Source: Candidatus Colinaster equi
GTDB lineage: Bacteria; Bacillota; Clostridia; Lachnospirales; Lachnospiraceae
DNA length: 64,000 bases
Assembly (NCBI GenBank): GCA_018064425.1
Contig: JAGHVF010000019.1
Span: forward strand, 1 to 64,000
Direction of reading: 5' to 3'
Shown here: positions 34,687 through 43,934 of the stretch, piece by piece
Position numbering within the stretch: the first letter of the stretch is position 1
Layout: every line of letters begins with the position of its first letter
Notes under the pieces: model-generated
Databases searched by the model: none
The model's input: the letters and a program-made list of their open reading frames with translations, nothing else
Told to the model about the DNA's origin: nothing
Position numbers and translations under genes: made by a program

Positions 34687-37098
34687 ATGATTGCGGTAAA
34701 AAATAATGTATATACAATTTCTACAAAATCAACATCTTATGTCTGTGCTGTCCGCGCGGGCAAATATATTGAGAATTTATATTATGGAAGAAAAATCGGA
34801 ACAGATGAATTCGGAATTACGCAAGAAGATACTGTAACAGCATTAAAAGAGAAGTATAACAATTGTTACGGTAATACTATAGAAGCAATAGGGGATGAGA
34901 AGAATATTACGTTAAACAGTTTGAAGATGGAATTCTCCAACCCTGCCACGGGTGATTATCGCATGCTGCCGCTTTTGATTCGACGCGCAGACGGCAGTTT
35001 GGTTGACCGTTTATATTATGTAGATACGGTTTGTTATGATGGAGTGTACGAAGAGAGTGAAGCTACACGTATGCCATATGCCGGAAGGCACGAAGTGCGA
35101 TGGAGCAATACACCGGGGGTGAAACAGGAATGGATATCAGACGTTACTAAGCGTCCGATGACACTTGAGGTTATACTTGGCGACGATGATATCGTGGTTA
35201 AGTTGATATACACGGCATTTGAAGAATGTGATGTTATCACCAGAAGAATGGTCGTTATAAATAAGGGAAAAGATAGCATTGTTATACAGCAGGCTGCCGG
35301 TATGATGCTTGATTTGGACAGAACTGATTATTCGATGATTACTTTTGACGGTCTATGGACCAGAGAGAGACATAAGAATGAGAAAACTCTTGTTTCGGGT
35401 ACATATTCGATTGAGTCGACTATGGGAACAAGCGGAAATATACACAATCCGTTTTTTATGCTTAAGAGTAATGAAGCAAGCGAACATTTTGGAGATGTAT
35501 ATTCTTTCAATCTGATATATTCGGGTAACCATAAGGAAGCGGTAGAAGTATCGGAGTATGGCAAGATACGAGTTATGACCGGAATGAGTCCGTACAATAT
35601 GGAATACAAGCTTACTTCCGGACAAACCTTTTATACGCCCGAAGCTGTAATGTCGTACAGTCATGAGGGCCTAAACAAAGCTTCATATAATAATCATCAA
35701 TTTGTCCTGGAACACATTGTTCCGAGACAGTGGGCATACAAAAATCGTCCCGTATTGATTAACAATTGGGAAGCAACATATTTTGATTTCAATAAACATA
35801 AGCTTGTAAAGCTTGCCAAAGAAGCATCGGCGCTTGGAATAGAACTCTTTGTTTTGGATGACGGATGGTTTGGCAAAAGAGATGATGATACCTCATCTCT
35901 CGGAGATTGGTTTGTCAATGAACGTAAGCTGGGCGGTTCGCTTAAGTCTCTTATCAAGGATATTAATAATGAAGGATTGCAATTCGGTATTTGGGTTGAG
36001 CCTGAGATGATAAGCGTAAGGAGCCGGTTGTATGAAAAACATCCTGATTGGGCTCTTCAGTCCAAGTCCGGTGATACATATTACGGAAGAAATCAATTGG
36101 TGCTTGATTATACCAACCCTGCAGTCAGAGAGTATATTGTAAACATCTTGTCGGAATTGCTTGATGAAAATAATATTGCCTATGTGAAATGGGATATGAA
36201 TAGACCGATTACGGATACGTGGGCAGGATTCGGAACGGAAAGCGGTGAGTTTTTCCATGAATATGTGTGCGGACTATATGATGTATTGCATAGGTTGTGT
36301 GATACGCATCCGAATGTGCTCTTTGAGGGATGCTCTGCGGGAGGCAACAGATTTGATTTGGGTATATTATCGTATATGCCGCAAATATGGACTTCTGATG
36401 ATTCGGATGCCAGAGAGAGAATGTATATTCAGGGCGGTACCTCTTACGGATATCCGCAGTCAACAATGGGGGCTCATGTGTCGGCGGCACCTAACCATCA
36501 GACACAGCGTCTTAGCGGAATTGATACAAGATTTGATGTTGCATCCATGGGCGTGCTGGGCTATGAACTTGATTTAACACGCCTGACAAAGGTTGAAAAG
36601 GAAGCGATAAAACATCAGGTGTCAATATATAAGCAATATAGGGAGTTGTTGCAATTCGGCCATTTTTCACGTGTACGTGAAGACAGACAGGTTACTACGT
36701 GGCAGATAACGGCAGAGAATAAATTGGCGGCGGTGAGCTTGATGTACAGATTTGATGCTGAGCCCAGTTTGTCTTATGAAAGATTGTATGCTGTGGGACT
36801 TGATGAGAATCGAAGGTATCGTGTGAGAAATGTTGCGTCAAAGGTGTCGATTAAGACATTTGGCAATCTGATTAATATGGTATCGCCCGTAAAAATCAAA
36901 GAAGAGGGAGTATTACAGGCGATAATTGATAACATGTATGCCATGAACGGTGAGACCGAAGAGTATATAGTGCACGGTTCTACGCTCATGTATGCCGGAA
37001 TAAGTCTTAATCAGAGATTTGTAGGTACCGGCTTGGGCGACGGAACCCGAGTGATGCCGGATAATTCGGCAAGACTCTATATAATAGAAGCAATCTAA
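34687..37098 (+). CDS. Alpha-galactosidase, GH36 family
   Basis: An 803-residue intracellular retaining glycosidase that releases alpha-1,6-linked galactose from raffinose-type sugars. Seen: WEATYFDFNKHKLVKLAKEA, FVLDDGWFGKRDDDTSSLGD, FGIWVEPEMIS, YVKWDMNR with the nucleophile D503, and WTSDDSDARER with the acid/base Asp around 571-574; also GGNRFDLGILSYMPQ. No signal peptide, so raffinose or melibiose must be imported first. The frame begins at 34657, but ATG 34687 has TTGGAGGT ahead. The nucleotidyltransferase and galE that follow suggest a galactose-use unit, though galK and galT are not here. Confidence 0.93.
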   Translation: MIAVKNNVYTISTKSTSYVCAVRAGKYIENLYYGRKIGTDEFGITQEDTVTALKEKYNNCYGNTIEAIGDEKNITLNSLKMEFSNPATGDYRMLPLLIRRADGSLVDRLYYVDTVCYDGVYEESEATRMPYAGRHEVRWSNTPGVKQEWISDVTKRPMTLEVILGDDDIVVKLIYTAFEECDVITRRMVVINKGKDSIVIQQAAGMMLDLDRTDYSMITFDGLWTRERHKNEKTLVSGTYSIESTMGTSGNIHNPFFMLKSNEASEHFGDVYSFNLIYSGNHKEAVEVSEYGKIRVMTGMSPYNMEYKLTSGQTFYTPEAVMSYSHEGLNKASYNNHQFVLEHIVPRQWAYKNRPVLINNWEATYFDFNKHKLVKLAKEASALGIELFVLDDGWFGKRDDDTSSLGDWFVNERKLGGSLKSLIKDINNEGLQFGIWVEPEMISVRSRLYEKHPDWALQSKSGDTYYGRNQLVLDYTNPAVREYIVNILSELLDENNIAYVKWDMNRPITDTWAGFGTESGEFFHEYVCGLYDVLHRLCDTHPNVLFEGCSAGGNRFDLGILSYMPQIWTSDDSDARERMYIQGGTSYGYPQSTMGAHVSAAPNHQTQRLSGIDTRFDVASMGVLGYELDLTRLTKVEKEAIKHQVSIYKQYRELLQFGHFSRVREDRQVTTWQITAENKLAAVSLMYRFDAEPSLSYERLYAVGLDENRRYRVRNVASKVSIKTFGNLINMVSPVKIKEEGVLQAIIDNMYAMNGETEEYIVHGSTLMYAGISLNQRFVGTGLGDGTRVMPDNSARLYIIEAI

Positions 37099-37157
37099 TC
37101 GGAGAGGTGGGTGCAATATCCGGTTGCAGATTGATAGAGAAGCCAAGAGAGCTCTAT

Positions 37158-37186
37158 TAGACAAAACCGATTGATTAAGATATAAT
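37158..37186 (+). promoter_or_regulatory. Sigma-A promoter of the nucleotidyltransferase-galE unit
   Basis: TAGACA (37158-37163), a 17-bp spacer and a perfect TATAAT (37181-37186), about 73 bp ahead of the start codon. Confidence 0.65.
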
Positions 37187-37258
37187 ATGACGAGGGTTTA
37201 ATAACACAATTGGTGCAATGATGTGACGTGGAATATTTGCACTAGGGACGGAGGAAAA

Positions 37259-38173
37259 ATGAACAAACCTGTATTGGTGATACTTGCTGCCGGAATGGGT
37301 AGCAGATATGGCGGACTTAAGCAGATGGATCCGGTAGATGAAGAGGGACATGCAATTATTGATTTCTCGATTTATGATGCGTGGAAAGCCGGATTTGAGA
37401 AAGTAGTGTTTATTATTAAGCACGAGATAGAAGAAGATTTTAGGAAGATGGTAGGCGATCCTATTTCCAAGCATATGGAAGTGGAATATGTTTTCCAGGA
37501 GCTTACAAATGTTCCTGACGGTTTTGATATACCTGAAGGAAGGGTGAAACCGTGGGGTACTACTCATGCACTCAATTGCTGCAAGGGTGTGATTGACGGA
37601 CCGTTTATGGTGATTAATTCCGATGATTACTATGGAAAAAGCGGCTACAAGCTGATGTATGATTTCCTGACAGATACACAGGATGCCAATGATCAATATG
37701 CTATGGTGGCATATGAATTGGGTAAGACATTGACTAAGAAGGGCTCTGTGACAAGAGGCGTATGCAAGACAAATGCCGAAGGATATCTTGAAGATATTGT
37801 AGAGCGCAAGACTTTGGTGGAAACTGCTGAGGGCGCAGCATATTCCGAGGATGATGGTGCGACATTTATTCCTATTGATGTTATGACACCGGTGTCAATG
37901 AATATGTGGGGCTTTAAGAAGGGCGTTTTTGATGAGTTTACTGCTGCACTGGATAATTTCTTTACAAATGAAGTGCAGAATAATCCTATGAAGTCAGAGT
38001 GTCTTATTCCTACAGAAGTTGACAAGCTTATCAAGAGCGGTAAGGCAAGTGTTAAGGTACTTACATCGAAGGATTGCTGGTTCGGTGTGACATACAAAGA
38101 AGATAAACCACATGTAGTGGAGAATATTAAGGCACTTAAAGATGCCGGAGAATATCCTAAGAAGTTGTGGTAG
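37259..38173 (+). CDS. Sugar-phosphate nucleotidyltransferase family protein
   Basis: A 304-residue NTP-transferase-fold protein: VLVILAAGMGSRYGGLKQMD at the N-terminus (G-x-G-x-R loop), WGTTHALNCCKG and FMVINSDDYYG with the metal-binding Asp pair. It lacks a hexapeptide C-terminal domain. Families of this size make NDP-sugars from sugar 1-phosphates. It sits 18 bp ahead of galE and behind the alpha-galactosidase, so it may supply UDP-glucose or UDP-galactose where galT is missing; that is inference. Frame is open from 37223, but ATG 37259 has CGGAGG 5 nt ahead. Confidence 0.75.
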   Translation: MNKPVLVILAAGMGSRYGGLKQMDPVDEEGHAIIDFSIYDAWKAGFEKVVFIIKHEIEEDFRKMVGDPISKHMEVEYVFQELTNVPDGFDIPEGRVKPWGTTHALNCCKGVIDGPFMVINSDDYYGKSGYKLMYDFLTDTQDANDQYAMVAYELGKTLTKKGSVTRGVCKTNAEGYLEDIVERKTLVETAEGAAYSEDDGATFIPIDVMTPVSMNMWGFKKGVFDEFTAALDNFFTNEVQNNPMKSECLIPTEVDKLIKSGKASVKVLTSKDCWFGVTYKEDKPHVVENIKALKDAGEYPKKLW

Positions 38174-38191
38174 GATACTGGGAGGTATGTA

Positions 38192-39208
38192 ATGGCAATA
38201 TTGGTAACAGGAGGTATGGGATATATTGGTAGCCATACCATTGTTGAGCTGCAGACAGCCGGATATGATGCGGTAATATATGATAATTTGAGCAATTCTA
38301 ATGAGAAGGTGCTTGACCGAATTGAGAATATTACCGGCAAAAGACCTGTTTTCTATAAGGGCGATATTAGGGATCGTAAGATGCTTGATAAAGTTTTTGA
38401 GGAAGAAAAGATTGAGTGCTGCATTCATTTTGCGGGACTTAAGGCTGTTGGCGAATCCGTACAAAAACCGGTAGAGTATTATGATAACAATATTTCCGGA
38501 ACACTTACGCTGGTAGATGTAATGAGAAAGCACGGATGCAAGAATATTATCTTTTCTTCAAGTGCGACTGTATACGGTGATCCGGTGATGATACCGATTA
38601 CGGAAGAGTGTCCTAAGGGAGAGTGTACTAATCCGTACGGCTGGAGCAAATCAATGCTGGAGCAGATATTGACGGATATGCAGCATGCAGACCCGGAATG
38701 GAATGTGGTATTACTTAGATATTTTAATCCTATCGGTGCACATAAGAGCGGTACGATGGGAGAGAATCCTAACGGCATACCTAACAATCTGATGCCGTAC
38801 ATTACTCAGGTTGCTGTGGGTAAGAGAGAGGAACTCGGAGTGTTTGGTAATGATTATGACACTCATGACGGAACCGGAGTGAGAGATTATATTCATGTTG
38901 TTGATTTGGCAATCGGCCATGTTAAAGCAGTGAAGAAATTGGAAGAAAGTGCCGGATTGTGCATATATAATCTGGGAACCGGTGTGGGCTATTCGGTGTT
39001 GGATGTTGTGAAGAATTTTGAGGAAGCCAGCGGCGTGAAGGTACCGTACAGCATCAAGCCGAGACGTGCCGGTGATATTGCTACCTGTTATTCGGATGCA
39101 AGTAAAGCCAAAAAGGAATTGGGCTGGGAAGCCAAGTATGGAATAAAAGAAATGTGTGAGGATTCTTGGAGATGGCAGAAGAACAATCCCAACGGATATG
39201 ATGATTAG
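38192..39208 (+). CDS. galE: UDP-glucose 4-epimerase GalE
   Basis: The 338-residue enzyme interconverts UDP-glucose and UDP-galactose using bound NAD. Seen: [17 protein letters not shown] (NAD loop), [35 protein letters not shown] (catalytic Ser) and [11 protein letters not shown] (catalytic Tyr and Lys), then RYFNPIGAH. All are diagnostic of GalE over other extended SDRs. GGAGG precedes the ATG. It completes the galactose unit and can also feed UDP-galactose to the surface glycans coded at 6-24 kb. Confidence 0.95.
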   Translation: MAILVTGGMGYIGSHTIVELQTAGYDAVIYDNLSNSNEKVLDRIENITGKRPVFYKGDIRDRKMLDKVFEEEKIECCIHFAGLKAVGESVQKPVEYYDNNISGTLTLVDVMRKHGCKNIIFSSSATVYGDPVMIPITEECPKGECTNPYGWSKSMLEQILTDMQHADPEWNVVLLRYFNPIGAHKSGTMGENPNGIPNNLMPYITQVAVGKREELGVFGNDYDTHDGTGVRDYIHVVDLAIGHVKAVKKLEESAGLCIYNLGTGVGYSVLDVVKNFEEASGVKVPYSIKPRRAGDIATCYSDASKAKKELGWEAKYGIKEMCEDSWRWQKNNPNGYDD

Positions 39209-39468
39209 TCTTCTTCAATTACCTGGAAATCAAGATAATCAAAATCAATTGATTCGATAAATGAATCCTGATAAAAACGTGTCCGCGAGTTCGTTTGGAA
39301 TTCGCGGATATTTTTTTCCAACCATATCGGAGTGCACAAATCGAATTGATGGCATGCAGCTTCAAGAGACCTTGTTACTTTGTGAGTGCGGGTGTCCGCC
39401 TCGGGAGTCTCTATTACTGTATCTTTGAGCATTCTGTTGTCTAAGAATTCTTTAATCCATATTCGCAT
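39205..39468 (-). CDS. Small protein of unknown function
   Basis: An 87-residue acidic protein (start [20 protein letters not shown], end [13 protein letters not shown]) that I do not recognise. It has no membrane segment. The reading frame meets galE tail to tail with a 4-bp overlap. A plausible ribosome site (AGGA 6 nt ahead) and the length of the frame in a region otherwise non-coding support it as a real gene. The N-terminus ([29 protein letters not shown] in pieces) suggests a small alpha/beta fold of the kind found in uncharacterised Lachnospiraceae proteins. Confidence 0.6.
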   Translation of the reverse strand: MRIWIKEFLDNRMLKDTVIETPEADTRTHKVTRSLEAACHQFDLCTPIWLEKNIREFQTNSRTRFYQDSFIESIDFDYLDFQVIEED

Positions 39469-39561
39469 ATTGTATCCTGCACCTTTGAAATGTTATAGCA
39501 ATCTTACATATTGCCATGTAAAACGACGTATTAACAAAGTATAGCACTAAAGCGCCTAATA

Positions 39562-39570
39562 TGATATACT
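39562..39570 (+). promoter_or_regulatory. Extended -10 promoter of the alarmone synthetase gene
   Basis: TGATATACT is an extended -10 element (TGnTATACT), about 58 bp ahead of the start. The -35 region is poor. Confidence 0.4.
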
Positions 39571-39628
39571 ATATTTTGGTATTCTGTGACATTTATTGTC
39601 ATTAGTATTGGAAATACGGGGTAAAACA

Positions 39629-40270
39629 ATGGAAGCAAGCACATATAATCAAGTAGATAGCTGGAACGAAGTAATCTTGATATATCGTTCGGCATTGAAG
39701 GAAGTAAATACAAAGCTTGAAATATTAAATGATGAATTTCAGCATGTTCATCGATATAATCCGATTGAACATATCAAGTCAAGAATTAAAACAAGCGAGA
39801 GCATTGTTAAGAAACTTAAGAAAAAAGGATACGAGTCTACTATTGAGAATATGGTAGATCATGTGGATGATATCGCGGGTATAAGAATAATATGTTCATT
39901 TACATCCGACATATATCAGATAGCAGAGATGTTAGCTAATCAGAATGATATTAAGATTTTATCTGTGAAGGATTATATCAAGAATCCGAAGCCAAGCGGA
40001 TATAAGAGTTATCATATGATAGTAACTGTTCCTATCTTCTTATCCAACAAGGTGGTGGATTGCAAGGTAGAGATTCAGATACGTACTGTTGCTATGGATT
40101 TCTGGGCAAGCCTGGAGCATAAGATTCATTACAAATTTGAAGGAAATGCACCGGAGCATATTCAGGAAGAATTGGTGGAGTGTGCCAATATGGTATCTAA
40201 TCTTGATGCAAAGATGCTGTCACTTAACGAAGAAATACAGAGCCTGTCGGCTGCTGAAAAGGAGCTGTAA
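39629..40270 (+). CDS. Small alarmone synthetase (RelQ/YjbM-type GTP pyrophosphokinase)
   Basis: A 213-residue single-domain RelA/SpoT synthetase, the size of RelQ. Seen: NPIEHIKSRIKTSESIVKKL, DDIAGIRIICSFTSDIYQIA, VKDYIKNPKPSGYKSYH (substrate-binding G-Y-K-S-Y-H) and VEIQIRTVAMDFWASLEHKI. It makes (p)ppGpp from ATP and GDP/GTP and has no hydrolase or regulatory domains. The protein starts at ATG 39629 behind CGGGGT; the longer frame from 39596 has no ribosome site. A separate hydrolase-like gene is at 58593-60062. Confidence 0.92.
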   Translation: MEASTYNQVDSWNEVILIYRSALKEVNTKLEILNDEFQHVHRYNPIEHIKSRIKTSESIVKKLKKKGYESTIENMVDHVDDIAGIRIICSFTSDIYQIAEMLANQNDIKILSVKDYIKNPKPSGYKSYHMIVTVPIFLSNKVVDCKVEIQIRTVAMDFWASLEHKIHYKFEGNAPEHIQEELVECANMVSNLDAKMLSLNEEIQSLSAAEKEL

Positions 40271-40426
40271 AATGAGGAGTGCCCAGACACCTTACGGCGC
40301 CTGGGCTATTATGAAAAAATTGTCTAATTCATTTCGTTTTCGATATATAAATATTAGCAATTGATTATGAACAAATTGTGAACACATAATGAACATATGG
40401 TTAATATCAACAAAGCGGAGGGTACG

Positions 40427-40927
40427 ATGGATACATTTATTGATAAACTTGCACAAAAATTCACAGCAGGCGAGATGATTAAAGGTAACACAGCGGCAGA
40501 AGCAAAGGAGATAAAGCAATTGAGAGATCAGGTGGAGAATTACGAAAACCTTCTTCAGGAAATGAAGATGGTGAATCTTAAAAATATTGAATCAGCACAA
40601 AAACTGTCGCAACTTGTGGAAGATAATGCGTTGGCGGTTAAGTGCAATGAAGAATCAAAGCAGGATAATGATGCCAATAAAGAATACGTTGAGGGATTGT
40701 TTGATAAGACAAACGATACAATACATAAGGAAAATGTGAAAGTGTATCGTAATGTTCAGGCAGCAGTTAACGAAGGCCTTGAGAACAATGCCAAGGCGAT
40801 TATTGAAAAGCAGGAAGAAACAGTTAAAAAACAGGCATCTTTCACAAAAGTGATGTCGGTACTTATTTTTGTAGCTGTGCTTGCTGATATCGCACTTAAT
40901 GTGCTTAGAATTTTGGGAATACTATAG
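40427..40927 (+). CDS. Coiled-coil protein with C-terminal membrane anchor
   Basis: A 166-residue protein of no recognised family. Residues 25-60 and 85-140 are charged and heptad-like (EAKEIKQLRDQVENYENLLQ, NAKAIIEKQEETVKKQ); the last 25 (VMSVLIFVAVLADIALNVLRILGIL) form one membrane helix, so the bulk faces the cytoplasm. GGAGGGT precedes ATG 40427. It stands 20 bp ahead of the M23 peptidase gene and may be cotranscribed with it, which hints at a role in envelope work; this is inference. Confidence 0.65.
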   Translation: MDTFIDKLAQKFTAGEMIKGNTAAEAKEIKQLRDQVENYENLLQEMKMVNLKNIESAQKLSQLVEDNALAVKCNEESKQDNDANKEYVEGLFDKTNDTIHKENVKVYRNVQAAVNEGLENNAKAIIEKQEETVKKQASFTKVMSVLIFVAVLADIALNVLRILGIL

Positions 40928-40947
40928 AAGCGGAAAAGAAGTAAGCA

Positions 40948-42528
40948 ATGAAGAAAATCAGTAGTAATTACAAGCGCCTTAATTATGCCATTATGAAGGC
41001 TGCGATGCTTGTTATTGTGATAAATATTATATTTATGCCGTCCTTTACAAAATATGAAAAGGACGAGAATAATCTTTTTCATATTTTCCTGAATGGTGAA
41101 GATGTCGGAACACTCGGAAAAAGGAATGATTTGAATGAACTTTTGGCAGATGCAAGAAGAGCGGCTGCCAAGGGAAAAGACAGTACCTTTTTTGCCAAAG
41201 GAAAGCTTGAGTATGAGACATCGACGGTAGTGTTTGCCAAAGTGGATTCGAGACAGGAAGTGTTGGAACGAATGGTGTCTGTTCTTAAGACTAATGAAGT
41301 GGCAGACAGACAACATGCCTATACCGTTAAGATTGGCGATTATATGATCAATCTGTCGGGCTCGGATGAAGTAAAAAGCGTACTTCAGGCGGCGCTGGAT
41401 GTATATGATAGCGATGGCACTTTTGTTGCGCAATTGCAAAAGGACCCATCGAGAGAGCTTAATGCACTTACGGCGATAGTTGTGTCTAATCAAGAGACCG
41501 ACGACGTCGTTACTGAAGAACCTGTGCATGATGCCGGTTTTGAGACGGTAATGGAAGACTCGTTTGTCGCTGCTGATTTGGCGGATGATGATAAGAGCTT
41601 TGATGATTTTGATTATGGAATTGAATCTCTCGAATTTGGCAGTCATGTTGAAATAGTTGATGCGTATCTTTTGCCCGATCAGATTGAAGACGCCGGAAAA
41701 GCGGCAAGCGATGTAACTACCGTGCAGGAAAAAGATGCCATATATGAAGTACAGGCCGGAGATACTTTGTCGCAGATTGCCGAGCGAACAAATATCTCGA
41801 TGGATAAGATTATATCGCTTAATGATACTTTGGATAATGAACTTTCTATGATTAGAGAAGGCGAGGAGTTGATTATTACACAGCCTGAGCCGCCATTGTC
41901 TATAGAAAGAGAAGAACAGGAATATCTTGAAGAATATTATGATGCAGATATTCAGTATGTTGACAATGATGACTGGTATACGACCGATCAGGTAACTTTG
42001 CAGCAACCTTCTGCCGGACGACGTAATATTGTCGCAAGAATAAGTTACAGAAATGAAAAAGAGGTCGGAAGAGAAGTAATAAAAGAAGAAGTCTTGATGG
42101 AAGCGATACCGAAGATTGTTGAAAGAGGTACAAAGATACCGCCGACTTATATAAAACCTATATCCGGCGGAAGAATGTCATCAAGCTTCGGAAGACGTTC
42201 GGCTCCGACAAAAGGTGCTTCAACTTACCATCAGGGAATCGACTGGGCAACACCTGTAGGAACTGCTGTATATGCGTCAAGCGGCGGTACGGTTACCAAG
42301 GCCGGTTGGGGTAGCGGATATGGTAATGTTATATATATCAAGCATCCTGACGGACGTGAGACAAGATACGGACATTTGAGCAAATGCCTGGTATCTTCGG
42401 GACAGCATGTATCACAAGGCCAAAAGATAGCGCTTAGCGGTAATACGGGCCGAAGTACCGGACCTCATCTGCATTTTGAAATACGAATCGGCGGTGCGGC
42501 GGTTAATCCGCTGAAGTATTTGAATTGA
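40948..42528 (+). CDS. Membrane-anchored M23 peptidase with LysM and G5 domains
   Basis: A 526-residue peptidoglycan hydrolase or regulator. An N-terminal membrane helix (about 14-32, IMKAAMLVIVINIIFMP) anchors it outside the cell. Residues 265-312 are a LysM (YEVQAGDTLSQIAERTNISM), 320-400 a G5 domain (ISYRNEKEVGREVIKEEVL) and 405-526 an M23 peptidase: SSSFGRRSAP, YHQGIDWATP with the zinc ligands His428 and Asp432, and GPHLHFEIR near 506-514. All zinc ligands are present, so it should be an active endopeptidase of cell-wall cross-links. Confidence 0.92.
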   Translation: MKKISSNYKRLNYAIMKAAMLVIVINIIFMPSFTKYEKDENNLFHIFLNGEDVGTLGKRNDLNELLADARRAAAKGKDSTFFAKGKLEYETSTVVFAKVDSRQEVLERMVSVLKTNEVADRQHAYTVKIGDYMINLSGSDEVKSVLQAALDVYDSDGTFVAQLQKDPSRELNALTAIVVSNQETDDVVTEEPVHDAGFETVMEDSFVAADLADDDKSFDDFDYGIESLEFGSHVEIVDAYLLPDQIEDAGKAASDVTTVQEKDAIYEVQAGDTLSQIAERTNISMDKIISLNDTLDNELSMIREGEELIITQPEPPLSIEREEQEYLEEYYDADIQYVDNDDWYTTDQVTLQQPSAGRRNIVARISYRNEKEVGREVIKEEVLMEAIPKIVERGTKIPPTYIKPISGGRMSSSFGRRSAPTKGASTYHQGIDWATPVGTAVYASSGGTVTKAGWGSGYGNVIYIKHPDGRETRYGHLSKCLVSSGQHVSQGQKIALSGNTGRSTGPHLHFEIRIGGAAVNPLKYLN

Positions 42529-42553
42529 TATTATAGGATGATTATGCTATAAT
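42525..42553 (+). promoter_or_regulatory. Sigma-A promoter of murA
   Basis: TTGATA (42525-42530), a 17-bp spacer and TATAAT (42548-42553) with TGC before it. The -35 overlaps the stop codon of the peptidase gene, so murA is transcribed on its own. Confidence 0.75.
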
Positions 42554-42613
42554 GATGTGATTAAAAGTGGGTTTTGATTTTGGATAACAAATAGAAGTTA
42601 AGGAACTATAGAG

Positions 42614-43909
42614 ATGGAACAATATGCAATCAAGGGTGGTTCGGCTCTTGTTGGTGAAGTAGAAATTGCGGGTGCCAAGAATGCGGCACTTGGTATTCTT
42701 GCGGCGTCAATTATGACAGATGAGACTGTTGTAATTGAAAATTTGCCGGATGTAAGCGATACCAATATCATGTTACAGGCGATGGAGAGCATCGGTGTAA
42801 TTGTAAAACACATTGACAGACATACAGTGCAGATAAATGCACGTAATATTCATACAGAAGTCGTTGATGGAGATTATATCAGAAGAATAAGAGCTTCTTA
42901 TTATTTGATAGGAGCGTTGCTTGGCAAATATAAAAATGCCGAGGTGAAATTGCCCGGAGGATGTAATATTGGGACACGTCCGATTGATCAGCATCTTAAG
43001 GGATTCAAAGCACTCGGTGCCAAGGATGCGGGTATCAACGGAGGTATGATAGTAGCGCATGCGGATGAGCTTAAAGGTACACATATTTTCTTGGATATGG
43101 TTACTGTAGGTGCCACAATCAATTTGATGCTTGCGTCTGTTATGGCTGACGGAATGACTATTATTGAGAATGCGGCCAAGGAACCGCATGTTGTTGATGT
43201 GGCCAATTTCCTCAACTGTATGGGAGCCAATGTAAAAGGCGCAGGTACAGATGTAATAAGAATTAAAGGCGTTGAGCGCCTACATGGTACGGAATATGGT
43301 ATTATTCCGGATCAGATAGAGGCAGGTACATTTATGTTTGCTGCCGCTGTGACCAAGGGTGATATCACTGTTAAGAATGTTATCCCTAAGCATTTGGAAT
43401 CAATCAGTGCAAAATTGCTTGAGATTGGTTGTGAAATAGAAGAGTCGGATGATGCTGTAAGAGTAGTAGCATCTAAGAAACTTGAACATACACATGTTAA
43501 GACATTGCCATATCCGGGTTTCCCGACAGATATGCAACCACAGATTACTGTGGCTCTGGGTCTTGCAGAAGGCACAAGTATAGTGACAGAGAGTATTTTT
43601 GAGAACAGATTCAAATATGTTGATGAACTTTCACGTATGGGTGCCAACATTAAGGTAGAAGGTAGCACGGCTATTATAGAAGGAGTTCAAAAATATTCCG
43701 GAGCAAGTATTACTGCACCGGATTTGCGTGCGGGAGCAGCACTTGTACTTGCTGCACTTGCGGCAGAGGGTTACACTTTAGTTGATGACATCAAGTATAT
43801 TGAACGAGGCTATGAAGATTTTGACGAGAAGCTGCGTGGGCTTGGTGCAATGATTGACAAGGTCGATGGCGAGAAGGATATCCAGAAATTCAAACTTCGC
43901 GTAGGTTGA
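42614..43909 (+). CDS. murA: UDP-N-acetylglucosamine 1-carboxyvinyltransferase MurA
   Basis: The 431-residue enzyme adds enolpyruvate from PEP to UDP-GlcNAc, the first committed step of peptidoglycan synthesis. Seen: GSALVGEVEIAGAKNAAL at the N-terminus with the PEP-binding Lys and Asn, LPGGCNIGTRPIDQH with the catalytic Cys117 (the fosfomycin target is thus intact) and FPTDMQPQ near 298. Length is normal for the family. The next gene follows 25 bp later. Confidence 0.95.
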   Translation: MEQYAIKGGSALVGEVEIAGAKNAALGILAASIMTDETVVIENLPDVSDTNIMLQAMESIGVIVKHIDRHTVQINARNIHTEVVDGDYIRRIRASYYLIGALLGKYKNAEVKLPGGCNIGTRPIDQHLKGFKALGAKDAGINGGMIVAHADELKGTHIFLDMVTVGATINLMLASVMADGMTIIENAAKEPHVVDVANFLNCMGANVKGAGTDVIRIKGVERLHGTEYGIIPDQIEAGTFMFAAAVTKGDITVKNVIPKHLESISAKLLEIGCEIEESDDAVRVVASKKLEHTHVKTLPYPGFPTDMQPQITVALGLAEGTSIVTESIFENRFKYVDELSRMGANIKVEGSTAIIEGVQKYSGASITAPDLRAGAALVLAALAAEGYTLVDDIKYIERGYEDFDEKLRGLGAMIDKVDGEKDIQKFKLRVG

Positions 43910-43934
43910 CCTGACGACATGTGGAGGGGTATGT

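Noticed and set aside
40281..40306. GCCCAG/CTGGGC hairpin behind the alarmone synthetase gene as a terminator
   Set aside because: The loop is 14 nt and no T-run follows; too weak to annotate.
40756..42006. 416-residue open frame on the minus strand over the coiled-coil and M23 genes
   Set aside because: Antisense to genes with clear domains; its Arg/His/Phe-rich composition is the usual mirror of Asp/Glu-rich coding sequence.
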